A stretch of DNA of 64,000 nt, taken from assembly GCF_020177595.1 (NCBI RefSeq), contig NZ_JAHTBL010000004.1:62001-126000 (forward strand). The letters run 5' to 3'. The DNA comes from Cognatishimia sp. MH4019. Its GTDB lineage: Bacteria > Pseudomonadota > Alphaproteobacteria > Rhodobacterales > Rhodobacteraceae. Position numbers and translations under genes: made by a program. How positions within the stretch are numbered: the stretch's first letter is position 1; each line of letters begins with the position of its first letter. The notes beneath the pieces are model-generated. The model did no database searches. It had not been told where the DNA came from and was given only the letters and a program-made list of their open reading frames with translations. This document shows positions 1 through 8,156 of this stretch, piece by piece.

Positions 1-144
1 CACGTACAGGAAATCCGCACGTTTCAACGTCTTGGTGGCAGGAACAAAGGAATGCACCTGCAGGCAGGCATTCTTGTCACGCGCTTCATAGGCTTTCTGC
101 AAAGCCTTCGCGGACCGTTTTAACGGCTCTAGGGGATCGGTCAT
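1..144 (-). CDS. Hypothetical protein, N-terminal fragment (cut by window edge)
   Basis: An open frame of 48 codons reads leftwards from an ATG at 144 and runs off the window start, so only the N-terminus is visible. It begins MTDPLEPLKRSAKAL, a charged, probably helical segment. Similar short N-termini precede ankyrin-type proteins in Rhodobacteraceae, but no domain is visible here and I do not assign a function. It is divergent from dnaX, with about 200 bp between the two starts. Confidence 0.5.
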   Translation of the reverse strand, partial: MTDPLEPLKRSAKALQKAYEARDKNACLQVHSFVPATKTLKRADFLYV

Positions 145-345
145 CGGTGTCCTCCATCGCGGCCCAAGGTTCGCTGATCGGGCCAGAGACATACCGAAAT
201 ATGGTGTCGTCTTGAGATGAGAGGGTGCATACGCTTTCCGCGAACCAGGTGGCCGCCCTGTCGGCCTGCAAATATCCTTAGAGGATTGCTGGACCTCTGC
301 CAATGCCTCGCCTAGGTTTGGCAGGTTAGTAGGCAAAGGCCCCCC

Positions 346-2100
346 ATGAGCGAAACTCCCGACAGCGGCTACCAAGTCCTCGCCCGGAAATACCGGCCCG
401 AGACCTTTGCCGATCTGGTCGGTCAGGACGCCATGGTCCGCACGCTGAAAAACGCGTTTGAGGCCGACCGCATCGCGCAGGCCTTCATCATGACCGGCAT
501 TCGCGGCACCGGCAAAACCACAACCGCACGGATCATTGCCAAGGGCATGAACTGCATCGGTGAAGACGGCCAAGGCGGCCCCACGACCGAACCTTGCGGG
601 AAATGCGAGCATTGCGTGGCGATCATGGAAGGCCGCCATGTCGACGTAATGGAGATGGACGCGGCGTCACGCACAGGCGTTGGCGACATCCGCGAAATCA
701 TCGACAGCGTGAACTACCGCGCGGCTTCGGCCCGCTACAAGATCTACATCATCGACGAGGTTCACATGCTCTCGACCAGCGCCTTCAACGCGCTGCTCAA
801 GACGCTGGAAGAACCTCCAGCGCATGTGAAGTTTATCTTCGCCACAACCGAGATTCGCAAAGTCCCCGTGACCGTGCTGTCGCGCTGCCAACGCTTCGAT
901 CTGCGCCGGATCGAGCCGGAAGACCAGATCGGCCTTCTGCGCAAGATCGCCACCGCCGAAAAGGCCGAAATCACCGATGACGCGTTGGCGCTGATCACCC
1001 GCGCTGCAGAAGGCTCCGCCCGCGATGCGACCTCGCTGCTGGATCAGGCCATCAGCCACGGTGCAGGCGAGACGACCGCCGATCAGGTCCGTGCGATGCT
1101 GGGTCTGGCGGATCGGGGGCGTATCCTCGATCTGATTGATCTTATCATGAAGGGCGATGCGGCAGGTGCCTTGGCAGAGCTGAGCGCGCAATATGCCGAT
1201 GGGGCCGACCCGATGGCGGTGCTGCGCGATCTGGCCGAAGTCACCCATTGGGTGAGCGTCGTGAAAATCACACCCGATGCCGCCGAAGACCCCACGATCA
1301 GCCCTGATGAGCGCACACGTGGTCAGGCGATGGCCGAAGCGCTCCCGATGCGTGTACTGTCGCGTATGTGGCAGATGCTGCTCAAGGCGCTGGAAGAAGT
1401 CGCCGCGGCCCCCAACGCCATGATGGCCGCGGAAATGGCCGTGATCCGGCTGACCCATGTGGCCGATCTGCCGACACCTGAAGAACTGGTGCGCAAGCTG
1501 GGCGACACACCGCCCCCACCCCCCGGCGGCGGCGGTGGCGGCAGCATGGCACCGCAAGCCGGTGGCACAACCATCGCGCAAGGGACCCCGGCCCCGACAC
1601 ATTCCGCCCCGCGCGGACCTGTCGCCTCGGCTGCTCCGGCGGTCGCGGTTGAAAGCGAAAACGCGCTGGCGCGTTATGCGCGCTTTGAGGATGTCGTGGA
1701 ACTGATCCGCGCGCACCGCGACGTGAAGCTGCTGGTCGAGGTCGAAACGACCCTGCGCCTCGTCAGCTACTCCCCTGGTCGGATCGAGATGGAACCGACC
1801 GACACCGCGCCCCGTGATCTGGCCCAACGTCTTGGCGCCAAGCTACAAGCCTGGACGGGCGCACGCTGGGCCGTCTCCATCGCATCCGGTGGCGGCAAAA
1901 CCATCGCCGAACTGCGCGACGCCGAAAAGCTGGCATTGGAAGAAGAAGCAAAGCAACACCCGCTGGTGCAGTCCGTCTTTACGGCCTTCCCCGGCGCGAA
2001 AATAACCGAAATCAGAACCCCAAAAGCAAACGAGGCGGAAGCCGCTCTCGACGCCCTCCCTGAGGTCGACGAAGAGTGGGATCCGTTCGAAGAAGACTAG
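346..2100 (+). CDS. dnaX: DNA polymerase III subunit gamma/tau
   Basis: Clamp-loader ATPase subunit of the replicative polymerase. The N-terminal AAA+ module has Walker A GIRGTGKTTTAR near residue 48, a zinc module (CGKCEHC, with an earlier Cys in MNC) and Walker B DEVHML. At 584 aa it is a full-length tau-type protein. The middle holds a low-complexity hinge of Pro then Gly (about residues 390-400), and the C-terminus is acidic (DEEWDPFEED). I see no slippery A-run like the E. coli frameshift site. It is followed at 9 bp by ybaB and then recR, a conserved bacterial arrangement that supports the call. Confidence 0.97.
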   Translation: MSETPDSGYQVLARKYRPETFADLVGQDAMVRTLKNAFEADRIAQAFIMTGIRGTGKTTTARIIAKGMNCIGEDGQGGPTTEPCGKCEHCVAIMEGRHVDVMEMDAASRTGVGDIREIIDSVNYRAASARYKIYIIDEVHMLSTSAFNALLKTLEEPPAHVKFIFATTEIRKVPVTVLSRCQRFDLRRIEPEDQIGLLRKIATAEKAEITDDALALITRAAEGSARDATSLLDQAISHGAGETTADQVRAMLGLADRGRILDLIDLIMKGDAAGALAELSAQYADGADPMAVLRDLAEVTHWVSVVKITPDAAEDPTISPDERTRGQAMAEALPMRVLSRMWQMLLKALEEVAAAPNAMMAAEMAVIRLTHVADLPTPEELVRKLGDTPPPPPGGGGGGSMAPQAGGTTIAQGTPAPTHSAPRGPVASAAPAVAVESENALARYARFEDVVELIRAHRDVKLLVEVETTLRLVSYSPGRIEMEPTDTAPRDLAQRLGAKLQAWTGARWAVSIASGGGKTIAELRDAEKLALEEEAKQHPLVQSVFTAFPGAKITEIRTPKANEAEAALDALPEVDEEWDPFEED

Positions 2101-2109
2101 GAGAGCAAG

Positions 2110-2454
2110 ATGTTCAAAGGACTTGGCGGCATGGGCGACATGGCCAAAATGATGAAAGCCGCGCAGGAGATGCAGGGCAAAATGGCCACGTTGCAGGAAG
2201 AAATGCACAGCATGATGGTCACCGGCGAAAGCGGTGCAGGGCTTGTCAAAGCGACCGCCTCTGCCAAGGGCGAGCTGAAAGCGCTCGACATTGATCCTTC
2301 GATCTTTTCCGGTGATGACAAGGAAGTCGTCGAGGACCTGATCCTCGCCGCAATCAAGGACGCTCAGCAGAAAGCATCCGAGAAGGCACAGCAGGAAATG
2401 AGCAAGCTCACCGAAGGCATGGGTCTGCCCGCCGACATGAAGCTGCCCTTCTAG
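2110..2454 (+). CDS. ybaB: YbaB/EbfC family nucleoid-associated protein
   Basis: Small DNA-binding nucleoid protein of 114 aa, close to the family's usual length. It starts with a Met/Lys-rich helix (residues 1-38) typical of the dimeric YbaB tweezer fold, and the C-terminal half ends in GLPADMKLPF, a common family ending. A good ribosome site (AGGAG) lies 6 bases before the ATG. It sits between dnaX and recR as in many bacteria and is probably co-transcribed with both. Confidence 0.95.
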   Translation: MFKGLGGMGDMAKMMKAAQEMQGKMATLQEEMHSMMVTGESGAGLVKATASAKGELKALDIDPSIFSGDDKEVVEDLILAAIKDAQQKASEKAQQEMSKLTEGMGLPADMKLPF

Positions 2455-2457
2455 GCG

Positions 2458-3054
2458 ATGGCCAACGCGCCCAGCGATATCGAAGCGCTGATCGAGATGA
2501 TGGCCAAGCTCCCGGGGCTTGGCCCGCGGTCGGCCCGCCGCGCTGTGCTGCATATGATCAAGAAACGCGCATTGCTGCTGACGCCTTTGGCCGATGTGAT
2601 GCAAGCCGTGGCCGCCACAGCGCGCGAATGCCTGAATTGCGGCAATGTCGGCACACGCGATATCTGTGAGATTTGCGAAAGCGAAAAACGCGCCAATGGG
2701 GAACTATGCATCGTCGAAGATGTTGCAGACCTCTGGGCCATGGAACGCGCGCAAGTCTTCAAGGGGCGCTATCATGTGCTGGGCGGCACACTCTCCGCGC
2801 TCGACGCAATCGGCCCGGATGAACTGCGCATCCCCAAACTTTTGGATCGTGTGACCTCGGAAGGCATTACCGAAGTGATCCTCGCGCTGAATGCCACAAT
2901 AGATGGGCAAACGACGGCCCATTACATCGCAGACCAACTCGAACATCGGGTGACAGTCACATCCCTCGCGCAAGGCGTCCCGATCGGGGGCGAACTGGAT
3001 TACCTTGACGACGGCACCATCACCGCCGCCCTGAAAGCGCGCAAAGGGTTCTGA
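2458..3054 (+). CDS. recR: Recombination mediator RecR
   Basis: RecFOR pathway protein that loads RecA at gaps; 198 aa, the family norm. In order: an N-terminal helix-hairpin-helix ([16 protein letters not shown], about residues 18-33), a four-Cys zinc finger ([16 protein letters not shown], about 60-75), and a Toprim domain with CIVED near residue 82, ending in the [11 protein letters not shown] motif. It starts 3 bases after the ybaB stop, so it is probably translationally linked to dnaX-ybaB. No hairpin terminator follows; instead an 8-bp tandem array begins 26 bp after the stop. Confidence 0.97.
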   Translation: MANAPSDIEALIEMMAKLPGLGPRSARRAVLHMIKKRALLLTPLADVMQAVAATARECLNCGNVGTRDICEICESEKRANGELCIVEDVADLWAMERAQVFKGRYHVLGGTLSALDAIGPDELRIPKLLDRVTSEGITEVILALNATIDGQTTAHYIADQLEHRVTVTSLAQGVPIGGELDYLDDGTITAALKARKGF

Positions 3055-3079
3055 AACCAGACCCTCGATTCTGCACAAA

Positions 3080-3135
3080 AATTAAGCAATTAAGCAATTA
3101 AGCAATTAAGCAATTAAGCAATTAAGCAATTAAGC
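3080..3135. repeat. Seven perfect copies of an 8-bp tandem repeat (AATTAAGC)
   Basis: Seven uninterrupted, identical copies of AATTAAGC fill 56 bp in the space between the convergent genes recR and the FAD oxidoreductase. The array is very A+T-rich against a G+C-rich background and is followed by TTAAGGTTAACGCGC. No coding frame uses it. It has the form of a variable-number tandem repeat, so copy number may differ between strains. Confidence 0.95.
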
Positions 3136-3168
3136 ATCGATTAAGGTTAACGCGCCTATCTGCCTATC

Positions 3169-3198
3169 TTTTGTGCAAAAATACCTCCCGCCGGAGGC
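3169..3198. repeat. Dispersed intergenic element, copy A (CCTCCCGCCGGAGG core)
   Basis: An intergenic stretch reading TTTTGTGCAAAAATAC followed by the near-palindrome CCTCCCGCCGGAGG. The reverse complement of 26279-26306 matches it closely (TTTTGCGAAAATAC plus TCCCGCCGGAGG). Both copies also lie near TTAAGGTTAACGCGC. This is probably one of the short extragenic repeats found after genes in Rhodobacteraceae; its role is unknown. Confidence 0.6.
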
Positions 3199-3219
3199 TC
3201 CCTCAGAAGCCCGAAACGC

Positions 3220-4365
3220 TCACGCCACCATTGAGGCGGCCAGCGCCAGATCGGGGCGAACATCGCCCAGAACAGCCTCGGCGCCCAACCGACCAAGCTC
3301 ATCGCTATTCTTGGCACCCTTGCCATTGCCCCCAACGGCCACGGCAACACGCCCGGACAGCAAATCAATGATCGGCAAATCGGTTGGCGTGTACGTCGTC
3401 ACGCAAGGTCGGATATGCGTGGAGCGGATCTCAAGCTCCGGCATACGCGCCCGGATATGGTCGGTCAGCATGACCCCGACCTCCACCGAACCACCGGCGC
3501 GGAACCAGTTCTGACGCGCCTCTTGCGTTGTCAAATCCCTGTCGACCACATCGCCGCCCAGCTTGAGATATGTTCTACCATCGGGATATCGGATTGGTGG
3601 CAGCAGATAGGGGTCTTCGCCATTCGGCCCCAGATAGATCAGCGATGGCTGCGCGGCGAGGCGCGTGGCCTCTGCCGTATCAATCTCAAACAGCGCAACC
3701 GTGCGCGCATAGACCTTGAGCGGCAGAGCGTCGCCCAGAAGGCCATTTGTGAAACCGCCTGCCGCAATCAAAACACGGTCAGCCTTGAACCTGTCACCTG
3801 CGACATCAATGGTCACGCCAGACGCGATTTCCTCAAATCCGGTCACCTCGGCATCAACGATCTGTCCACCTGCAGCCTCAACAGCAATGCCTTGCGCCCG
3901 CACCAGATTACGCGGGCTGATATAGCCAGCATTCTGCGCCTCGAAATAACCAATCGTGTCAGATGGAAAGTCGAAAAAGGGAAAGCGGGCCGCAAGCGAA
4001 GCGCGGTCAAATCGCTCGCATGTGATACCCGATTGTTGCGCCACATCCCCAACATCTGACACGCCCGCAGTCCCCTCCGGTCCTGCCATCAGCGTGCCCA
4101 CCTCTGAATAAAAAGGCACCTGCGTTGCCGCTTCAAGCGCCCGGTAGCGCGCGATAGAGGCGCGGCTGACCGCACTCCAAAACGGCATGCGATCCAACCC
4201 GCGGGTGATCCGGCCTTCGTCATAATGGCTGCCGAATACCCCGCTATGCGTAGCATAATCTGCTGGCTCTCCAGGACCGATCAAAACCACCTCATGACCC
4301 GCCTCAGCCAAATGACGAGCGGCAGCGGACCCGATCAGGCCGCGTCCGATAACGGCAATGCGCAT
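3220..4365 (-). CDS. FAD-dependent oxidoreductase (DAO family)
   Basis: Predicted flavoprotein amine/amino acid oxidase or dehydrogenase of the D-amino acid oxidase fold; 381 aa. The N-terminus MRIAVIGRGLIGSAAARHL carries the GxGxxG dinucleotide-binding motif and a following helix. A second substrate-domain strand and a C-terminal TDLPIIDLL...VAVGGNGKGAKN segment fit the MSOX/DAO-like FAD clamp. The substrate cannot be read from sequence. It stands alone on the minus strand, separated from upstream trcR by a terminator, so it probably has its own promoter or relies on read-through. Confidence 0.8.
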   Translation of the reverse strand: MRIAVIGRGLIGSAAARHLAEAGHEVVLIGPGEPADYATHSGVFGSHYDEGRITRGLDRMPFWSAVSRASIARYRALEAATQVPFYSEVGTLMAGPEGTAGVSDVGDVAQQSGITCERFDRASLAARFPFFDFPSDTIGYFEAQNAGYISPRNLVRAQGIAVEAAGGQIVDAEVTGFEEIASGVTIDVAGDRFKADRVLIAAGGFTNGLLGDALPLKVYARTVALFEIDTAEATRLAAQPSLIYLGPNGEDPYLLPPIRYPDGRTYLKLGGDVVDRDLTTQEARQNWFRAGGSVEVGVMLTDHIRARMPELEIRSTHIRPCVTTYTPTDLPIIDLLSGRVAVAVGGNGKGAKNSDELGRLGAEAVLGDVRPDLALAASMVA

Positions 4366-4378
4366 AGTCGCTCCAATG

Positions 4379-4407
4379 CAAAACGGGCGCGCCTTTCAGC
4401 ACGCCCG
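4379..4407 (-). terminator. Rho-independent terminator after trcR
   Basis: Read on the minus strand, CGGGCGTGC, a 6-base loop, then GCGCGCCCG forms a 9-bp stem with one G-U pair, directly followed by TTTT. It lies just after the trcR stop codon and before the oxidoreductase start. Confidence 0.8.
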
Positions 4408-4435
4408 TCGAGTTTTGCCACAATGTGACAACCAA

Positions 4436-5185
4436 TCAAGACTTGTCGTCGTCCTCGTCCTTCTTGTCGTCCGGCAGATTGAAGAAGCTGTCCGCATCCG
4501 GCACGGCCTCTTCCTTTTCTTCCTCGACATCGGTGTTGAGCGTGAACGTCTCCAGCCCGGAAATCGCCGTGGGGATTTTCGGCTCACTGTCCATGCCCAG
4601 CGATTGCTCGGTCGAGACGAGCTTGCGGCGCTCGTCATCGCTCATCACTTCGCCGTCACGGGCTTTCTTGGCAGCTGCCTTCTGCACAGCTGCGTCCAGT
4701 TCGGACTGCTTGCAGAGGCCCAAAGCCACCGGATCAATTGGCTGGATGTTCGAGATGTTCCAGTGGGTCCGCTCGCGGATCGCCTGAATGGTCGGCTTTG
4801 TGGTGCCTACCAGCTTGCTGATCTGACCATCGGTCAGTTCCGGGTGGAACTTCACCAACCACAGAATCGACGCCGGGCGGTCCTGACGCTTCGACAGCGG
4901 CGTATACCGCGGCCCACGGCGCTTTTCTTCACCCACAGCAGCGGCGTTGAACTTGAGCTCCAGCTTGACCAGCGGGTCTTTCTCAGCCGCGTCGATGTTC
5001 TCTTGCGTGAGCTGATTGTTAGCGATCGGATCAAAGCCCTTCACGCCCGCGGCCACGTCACCATCCGCAATGCCCTGCACTTCCAACTCGTGCAGACCAC
5101 AGAAATCCGCGACCTGCTTGAAGGTCAGCGTCGTGTTGTCGACCAGCCAGACAGCGGTCGCTTTTGCCATAATCGGTTTGCCCAT
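4436..5185 (-). CDS. trcR: TrcR-type (DUF1013) RNA-polymerase-associated cell-cycle regulator
   Basis: An alphaproteobacterial protein with a helix-turn-helix core; the Caulobacter homologue TrcR is reported to associate with RNA polymerase and affect cell-cycle transcription. The ATG at 5185 was chosen because AAGGAG lies 8 bases upstream and the N-terminus MGKPIMAKATAVWLVDN matches the family. The central part (TDGQISKLVGTTKPTIQAIRE, split over residues 120-140) looks like the HTH. The acidic C-terminus ends in DDKKDEDDDKS. 249 aa. Divergent from the RNase T2 gene, with a 17-bp palindrome between them. Confidence 0.88.
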   Translation of the reverse strand: MGKPIMAKATAVWLVDNTTLTFKQVADFCGLHELEVQGIADGDVAAGVKGFDPIANNQLTQENIDAAEKDPLVKLELKFNAAAVGEEKRRGPRYTPLSKRQDRPASILWLVKFHPELTDGQISKLVGTTKPTIQAIRERTHWNISNIQPIDPVALGLCKQSELDAAVQKAAAKKARDGEVMSDDERRKLVSTEQSLGMDSEPKIPTAISGLETFTLNTDVEEEKEEAVPDADSFFNLPDDKKDEDDDKS

Positions 5186-5239
5186 CAGGTCTCTCCTTGT
5201 CTTCGCGCGAACCACGTCTTCCCTGGCGCCTGAATGGCG

Positions 5240-5256
5240 GTTTCGGAGGCCGAAAC
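5240..5256. promoter_or_regulatory. 17-bp palindrome, possible operator
   Basis: GTTTCGG AGG CCGAAAC is a perfect 7-bp inverted repeat with a 3-base centre, placed between the divergent trcR and RNase T2 starts. It could bind a dimeric regulator of either gene. No regulator is identified. Confidence 0.4.
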
Positions 5257-5265
5257 GGGTTCGCA

Positions 5266-5293
5266 TTGTCGGGGAACTTGGACGCTATATAGT
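5266..5293 (+). promoter_or_regulatory. Possible sigma-70 promoter of the RNase T2 gene
   Basis: TTGTCG and TATAGT are separated by 16 bases, 28 bp before the RNase T2 start codon. The match to the consensus is moderate and there is no experimental support. Confidence 0.35.
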
Positions 5294-5320
5294 CAAGCCG
5301 ACGCGAAGAGGGAAGAGCGA

Positions 5321-5950
5321 ATGCGATTTGCGCTGATACTGGTTTTACTGGCAGGCATGGCCCGTGCGGACGGGGAACGCGCTGGCGTGTTCGACTACTA
5401 CGTCATGGCGCTCAGCTGGTCGCCCACATGGTGCGCGTTGGAAGGCGATGCGCGCGGCTCTGATCAATGCGCCGCGCGCCATGACCACGGCTGGACGCTG
5501 CACGGCCTTTGGCCACAGTTTCATCGCGGTTGGCCGTCCTATTGCCGCACAGCGCAGCGGTCGCCCTCACGCGGGCAAACGGGGGCCATGGCCGACATCA
5601 TGGGCAGCGGCGGTCTGGCTTGGCATCAGTGGAAAAAGCACGGCGTGTGTTCAGGGCTGAGCGCCGAGGCCTATTACGAGCTGTCGCGTGACGCCTATGG
5701 CAGCATCGCGCGGCCTTCGGTTTTCCGCAAGCTCGAGAACGCCGTGAAGGTCCCCGCCTCGGTAGTGGAAGAGGCGTTTCTTGAGGTCAACCCAGCGCTT
5801 GAACCGGATATGATCACGATCACCTGTCGCCAGGGCCGCATTCAAGAGGCACGCATCTGCCTGTCCAAAGACCTTACGCCCGTTCCCTGCGGGCAAGATG
5901 TGATCCGCGACTGCCAGATGTCCGACGCGCTTCTGGACCCGGTGCGCTAA
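5321..5950 (+). CDS. Ribonuclease T2 family protein, secreted
   Basis: Endoribonuclease of the T2/Rh fold, 209 aa, with an N-terminal signal peptide (MRFALILVLLAGMARADG) implying periplasmic or extracellular action. Start chosen at the ATG before this signal peptide. The first catalytic segment LHGLWPQF (near residue 59) is intact. The second reads WHQWKKHGVC (about 102-111), where many T2 enzymes have HExxKHG, so the Glu position is Gln. Both His residues are present. Cys residues suit disulfide formation. Its likely role is RNA scavenging. It stands alone between divergent and convergent neighbours. Confidence 0.85.
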   Translation: MRFALILVLLAGMARADGERAGVFDYYVMALSWSPTWCALEGDARGSDQCAARHDHGWTLHGLWPQFHRGWPSYCRTAQRSPSRGQTGAMADIMGSGGLAWHQWKKHGVCSGLSAEAYYELSRDAYGSIARPSVFRKLENAVKVPASVVEEAFLEVNPALEPDMITITCRQGRIQEARICLSKDLTPVPCGQDVIRDCQMSDALLDPVR

Positions 5951-5963
5951 ATCTACCCGTGCG

Positions 5964-6944
5964 CTAAACCTTCAGCACGATCTTCCCGATATGGGCAGAG
6001 CTTTCCATATGCGCATGGGCCTTGGTCGCATCTTCCAGCGCAAACTGGCTATCCATGACAGGCGCAACCGTGCCTGCGGCCAACAAGGGCCAGATATGCT
6101 CCCGAAGCGCGTCAGCAATGCGCGCCTTGGCCAGATCGCTTTGCGGTCGCAAGGTGGCTCCGGTCACTGTCAGACGGCGCACCATCAAATGCACAAAGTT
6201 CATCTCAACCTTCGGGCCTTGCAGAAACGCAATTTGCACGAGCCGCCCATCATCTGCCAAGGCTTTGATATTGCGCGGGATGTAAGGCCCGCCGACCATA
6301 TCCAGGATCACATCCGCCCCGCCTTCACCGCGCAGAACCTCAACAAAATCCGCATCACGGTAATTGATCGCCTGCTCGGCTCCCAAAGCGACGCAAGCGG
6401 CACATTTCTCATCCGACCCAGCGGTCGTAAAAACACGCGCACCAAAGGTGCGCGCCAATTGAATAGCCGTTGTCCCGATCCCGCTGGACCCTCCATGGAC
6501 CAAAAAGCGTTCCCCCGCCTGCAAGCCGCCGCGCATGAAGACGGTCGACCACACGGTGAAAAACGTCTCCGGCAGGCAAGCGGCCTGATCAAGCGACATC
6601 CCTTCCGGCACAGGCAGGCAATGGGCAGCAGGTGTCGCGACATACTCGGCATAACCACCGCCGGGCAGCAACGCACAGACCGTGTCCCCGACCGCCAGAT
6701 CGCTGACCCCCGCGCCAATCACATGAACCACGCCTGACGCCTCAAGCCCCGGCAGATCACTGGCCCCTTTGGGCGGATCATAAAGCCCCGCGCGTTGCAA
6801 CGCGTCTGGCCGGTTGACCCCCGCATAGGCGATCTTCAGGACCACTTCGCCTGCGCGCGCCTTGGGCACCGGGCGCTCCGTCGTGGCCAATACCTCCGGC
6901 CCACCGGGTTTTCTAATCTCAACAGCGCGCATCATTTGGGTCAT
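5964..6944 (-). CDS. NAD(P)H-quinone oxidoreductase, zinc-independent MDR family
   Basis: Medium-chain dehydrogenase/reductase of the quinone oxidoreductase (QOR, PIG3-like) class; 326 aa. It has the GroES-like N-terminal domain (GVNRPDALQRAGLYDPPKG) and a Rossmann domain with VHGGSSGIGTTAIQLAR near residue 148. The structural zinc Cys cluster of alcohol dehydrogenases is absent, as expected for this subgroup. It probably reduces quinones or enones. The ATG five codons in is an alternative start. Convergent with the RNase T2 gene, ending 13 bp from it. Confidence 0.88.
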   Translation of the reverse strand: MTQMMRAVEIRKPGGPEVLATTERPVPKARAGEVVLKIAYAGVNRPDALQRAGLYDPPKGASDLPGLEASGVVHVIGAGVSDLAVGDTVCALLPGGGYAEYVATPAAHCLPVPEGMSLDQAACLPETFFTVWSTVFMRGGLQAGERFLVHGGSSGIGTTAIQLARTFGARVFTTAGSDEKCAACVALGAEQAINYRDADFVEVLRGEGGADVILDMVGGPYIPRNIKALADDGRLVQIAFLQGPKVEMNFVHLMVRRLTVTGATLRPQSDLAKARIADALREHIWPLLAAGTVAPVMDSQFALEDATKAHAHMESSAHIGKIVLKV

Positions 6945-6983
6945 GGGTTTATCCTTCGCAAAAACGCCGCCCGGCTTTCGCAG

Positions 6984-7005
6984 GCTTCGCTTTTGTCAAA
7001 TATCC
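6984..7005. repeat. Dispersed CGCTTTT-AAATATCC motif, copy 1
   Basis: GCTTCGCTTTTGTCAAATAT followed by CC lies in the short gap between the quinone oxidoreductase and coq9. Related copies are at 15769-15790 and 62730-62751. It is likely a recurrent extragenic sequence of this bacterial group. Confidence 0.55.
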
Positions 7006-7035
7006 CGGAGTTTGAGGCAGCGCCTCAATAAAATG

Positions 7036-7056
7036 TAAAAATGCGCCGCAGGCGCG
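7036..7056 (-). terminator. Probable terminator after coq9
   Basis: Read on the minus strand, GCGCC TGC GGCGC forms a short 5-bp stem followed by ATTTTTAC, about 5 bp after the coq9 stop codon. The stem is short, so efficiency is uncertain. Confidence 0.5.
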
Positions 7057-7060
7057 CTCT

Positions 7061-7762
7061 TCAGGATTGCGGATCGCTCCATGTGCCGGGCACATCGCTG
7101 CGCGCCATACGGCCCGGCGCTTTGATCTGCGACAGTGCCCAGTTCGGACCGGCCAACAGCTTGCTGAGCAGCGGGTTTTCCTTCACCTGTGCCTTCACTT
7201 TCTCGATCTGCATGACATTGTCGATGCGCCGATCCAGAAACTCCCATGTTGCTTGATTTTCAAGACTGTCATCGCCCAGCCAGAACAACACGGTCGCGCC
7301 ATACACACCCGCCAAAGTGCCGCGTTTCGTATACCAATTCACATCATCCGAGCTGTCGCCCAGCGTGTCCCAGATCAGATCGACGGTTCCCCAAACCAGC
7401 TTTGCGCCGTCACCAGCCAGATGCGGCAGGGCAAACAGCGTGGACCCTCGGCGAACTGCCTCCTTGTCGTCAATCGCCTCGATCCGGTGGCGCACAGCCG
7501 CCGCGATCTTGTCGCGAAACCGCATCTCCGACATGTCGGAGGCTTTGATCCGCGCGACCATCTCTGCGTCGCCGCGCTTGTGAAACGCAATCGCCAGATC
7601 AACCGCGCCGCGCGGGCAAACCGACCGGGCCAAAGCCGGGTCCACTTCGGTATCGGCGATGGCCGCACGGAATGTGGCATCGGACCAGCCATCAAAGGCC
7701 ACATGGGCCAGTGCGGCATCCAAAAGCTGGTCGGTCACGATCTCATAGGGGGCTTTGGGCAT
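7061..7762 (-). CDS. coq9: COQ9 family ubiquinone biosynthesis protein
   Basis: A 233-aa member of the COQ9 family, a lipid-binding helper in ubiquinone synthesis with a TetR-like helical fold. Recognisable family segments are the GWSDATFRAAIAD N-terminal part and the C-terminal VNWYTKRGTLAGVYGATVLFW motif (about residues 140-165), followed by a helix rich in hydrophobic residues. It is divergent from rpsU, a typical alphaproteobacterial arrangement. Confidence 0.9.
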   Translation of the reverse strand: MPKAPYEIVTDQLLDAALAHVAFDGWSDATFRAAIADTEVDPALARSVCPRGAVDLAIAFHKRGDAEMVARIKASDMSEMRFRDKIAAAVRHRIEAIDDKEAVRRGSTLFALPHLAGDGAKLVWGTVDLIWDTLGDSSDDVNWYTKRGTLAGVYGATVLFWLGDDSLENQATWEFLDRRIDNVMQIEKVKAQVKENPLLSKLLAGPNWALSQIKAPGRMARSDVPGTWSDPQS

Positions 7763-7787
7763 CGGGGTCTCCTGTCGGCGGCTACCC

Positions 7788-7816
7788 TAGACAAGCTAGA
7801 GCCGCTTTGCTATACG
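7788..7816 (+). promoter_or_regulatory. Sigma-70-type promoter of rpsU
   Basis: TAGACA and TATACG are separated by exactly 17 bases and lie about 50 bp before the rpsU start. Both hexamers are close to consensus TTGACA/TATAAT. Confidence 0.6.
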
Positions 7817-7868
7817 GCCACTTCCTGCAAATCCTTGCAACTCAATCTAGAAAGGTGGTGAAAACCAC

Positions 7869-8075
7869 ATGCAGGTTAGTGTTCGCGACAACAATGTCGA
7901 TCAGGCGCTCCGTGCCCTGAAGAAAAAGCTGCAGCGCGAAGGCGTTTTCCGCGAGATGAAGCTCAAGCAACATTTCGAGAAACCGTCCGAGAAAAAAGCG
8001 CGCGAGAAGGCCGAAGCGATTCGCCGTGCTCGCAAGTTGGCTCGTAAAAAGGCCCAGCGCGAAGGGATGCTCTAA
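7869..8075 (+). CDS. rpsU: 30S ribosomal protein S21
   Basis: Small basic ribosomal protein of 68 aa. It begins [20 protein letters not shown], the S21 signature, and ends in a Lys/Arg-rich helix ([16 protein letters not shown]). A strong ribosome site (AAGGTGG) precedes the ATG by 8 bases. It is monocistronic, with its own promoter and terminator. Confidence 0.98.
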   Translation: MQVSVRDNNVDQALRALKKKLQREGVFREMKLKQHFEKPSEKKAREKAEAIRRARKLARKKAQREGML

Positions 8076-8103
8076 GCACCTCAGCTTTGACAGACACGAA
8101 TTG

Positions 8104-8130
8104 ACGACCCCCGGCATCGCTCGGGGGTTT
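8104..8130 (+). terminator. Rho-independent terminator after rpsU
   Basis: CCCCCG, an 8-base loop, CGGGGG, then TTT, about 30 bp after the rpsU stop. Flanking GAC and GTC can extend the stem. Confidence 0.75.
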
Positions 8131-8156
8131 GTCGTTTCCGGGGATCAGATCAAAGA

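Noticed and set aside
145-345. Possible signal recognition particle RNA upstream of dnaX
   Set aside because: The conserved SRP loop sequence (GGTCAGG then GGAAGG) is absent on both strands. Only a 7-bp inverted repeat CTGCCAA/TTGGCAG (297-324) is seen.
667-1827. A 386-codon minus-strand open frame inside dnaX
   Set aside because: Antisense shadow of dnaX with high His/Arg content and no start signal.
3080-3135. CRISPR array
   Set aside because: The 8-bp units are directly adjacent without spacers.
3080-3150. Array of CtrA boxes (TTAA-N7-TTAA)
   Set aside because: TTAA recurs with 4 or 12 bases between copies, never 7.
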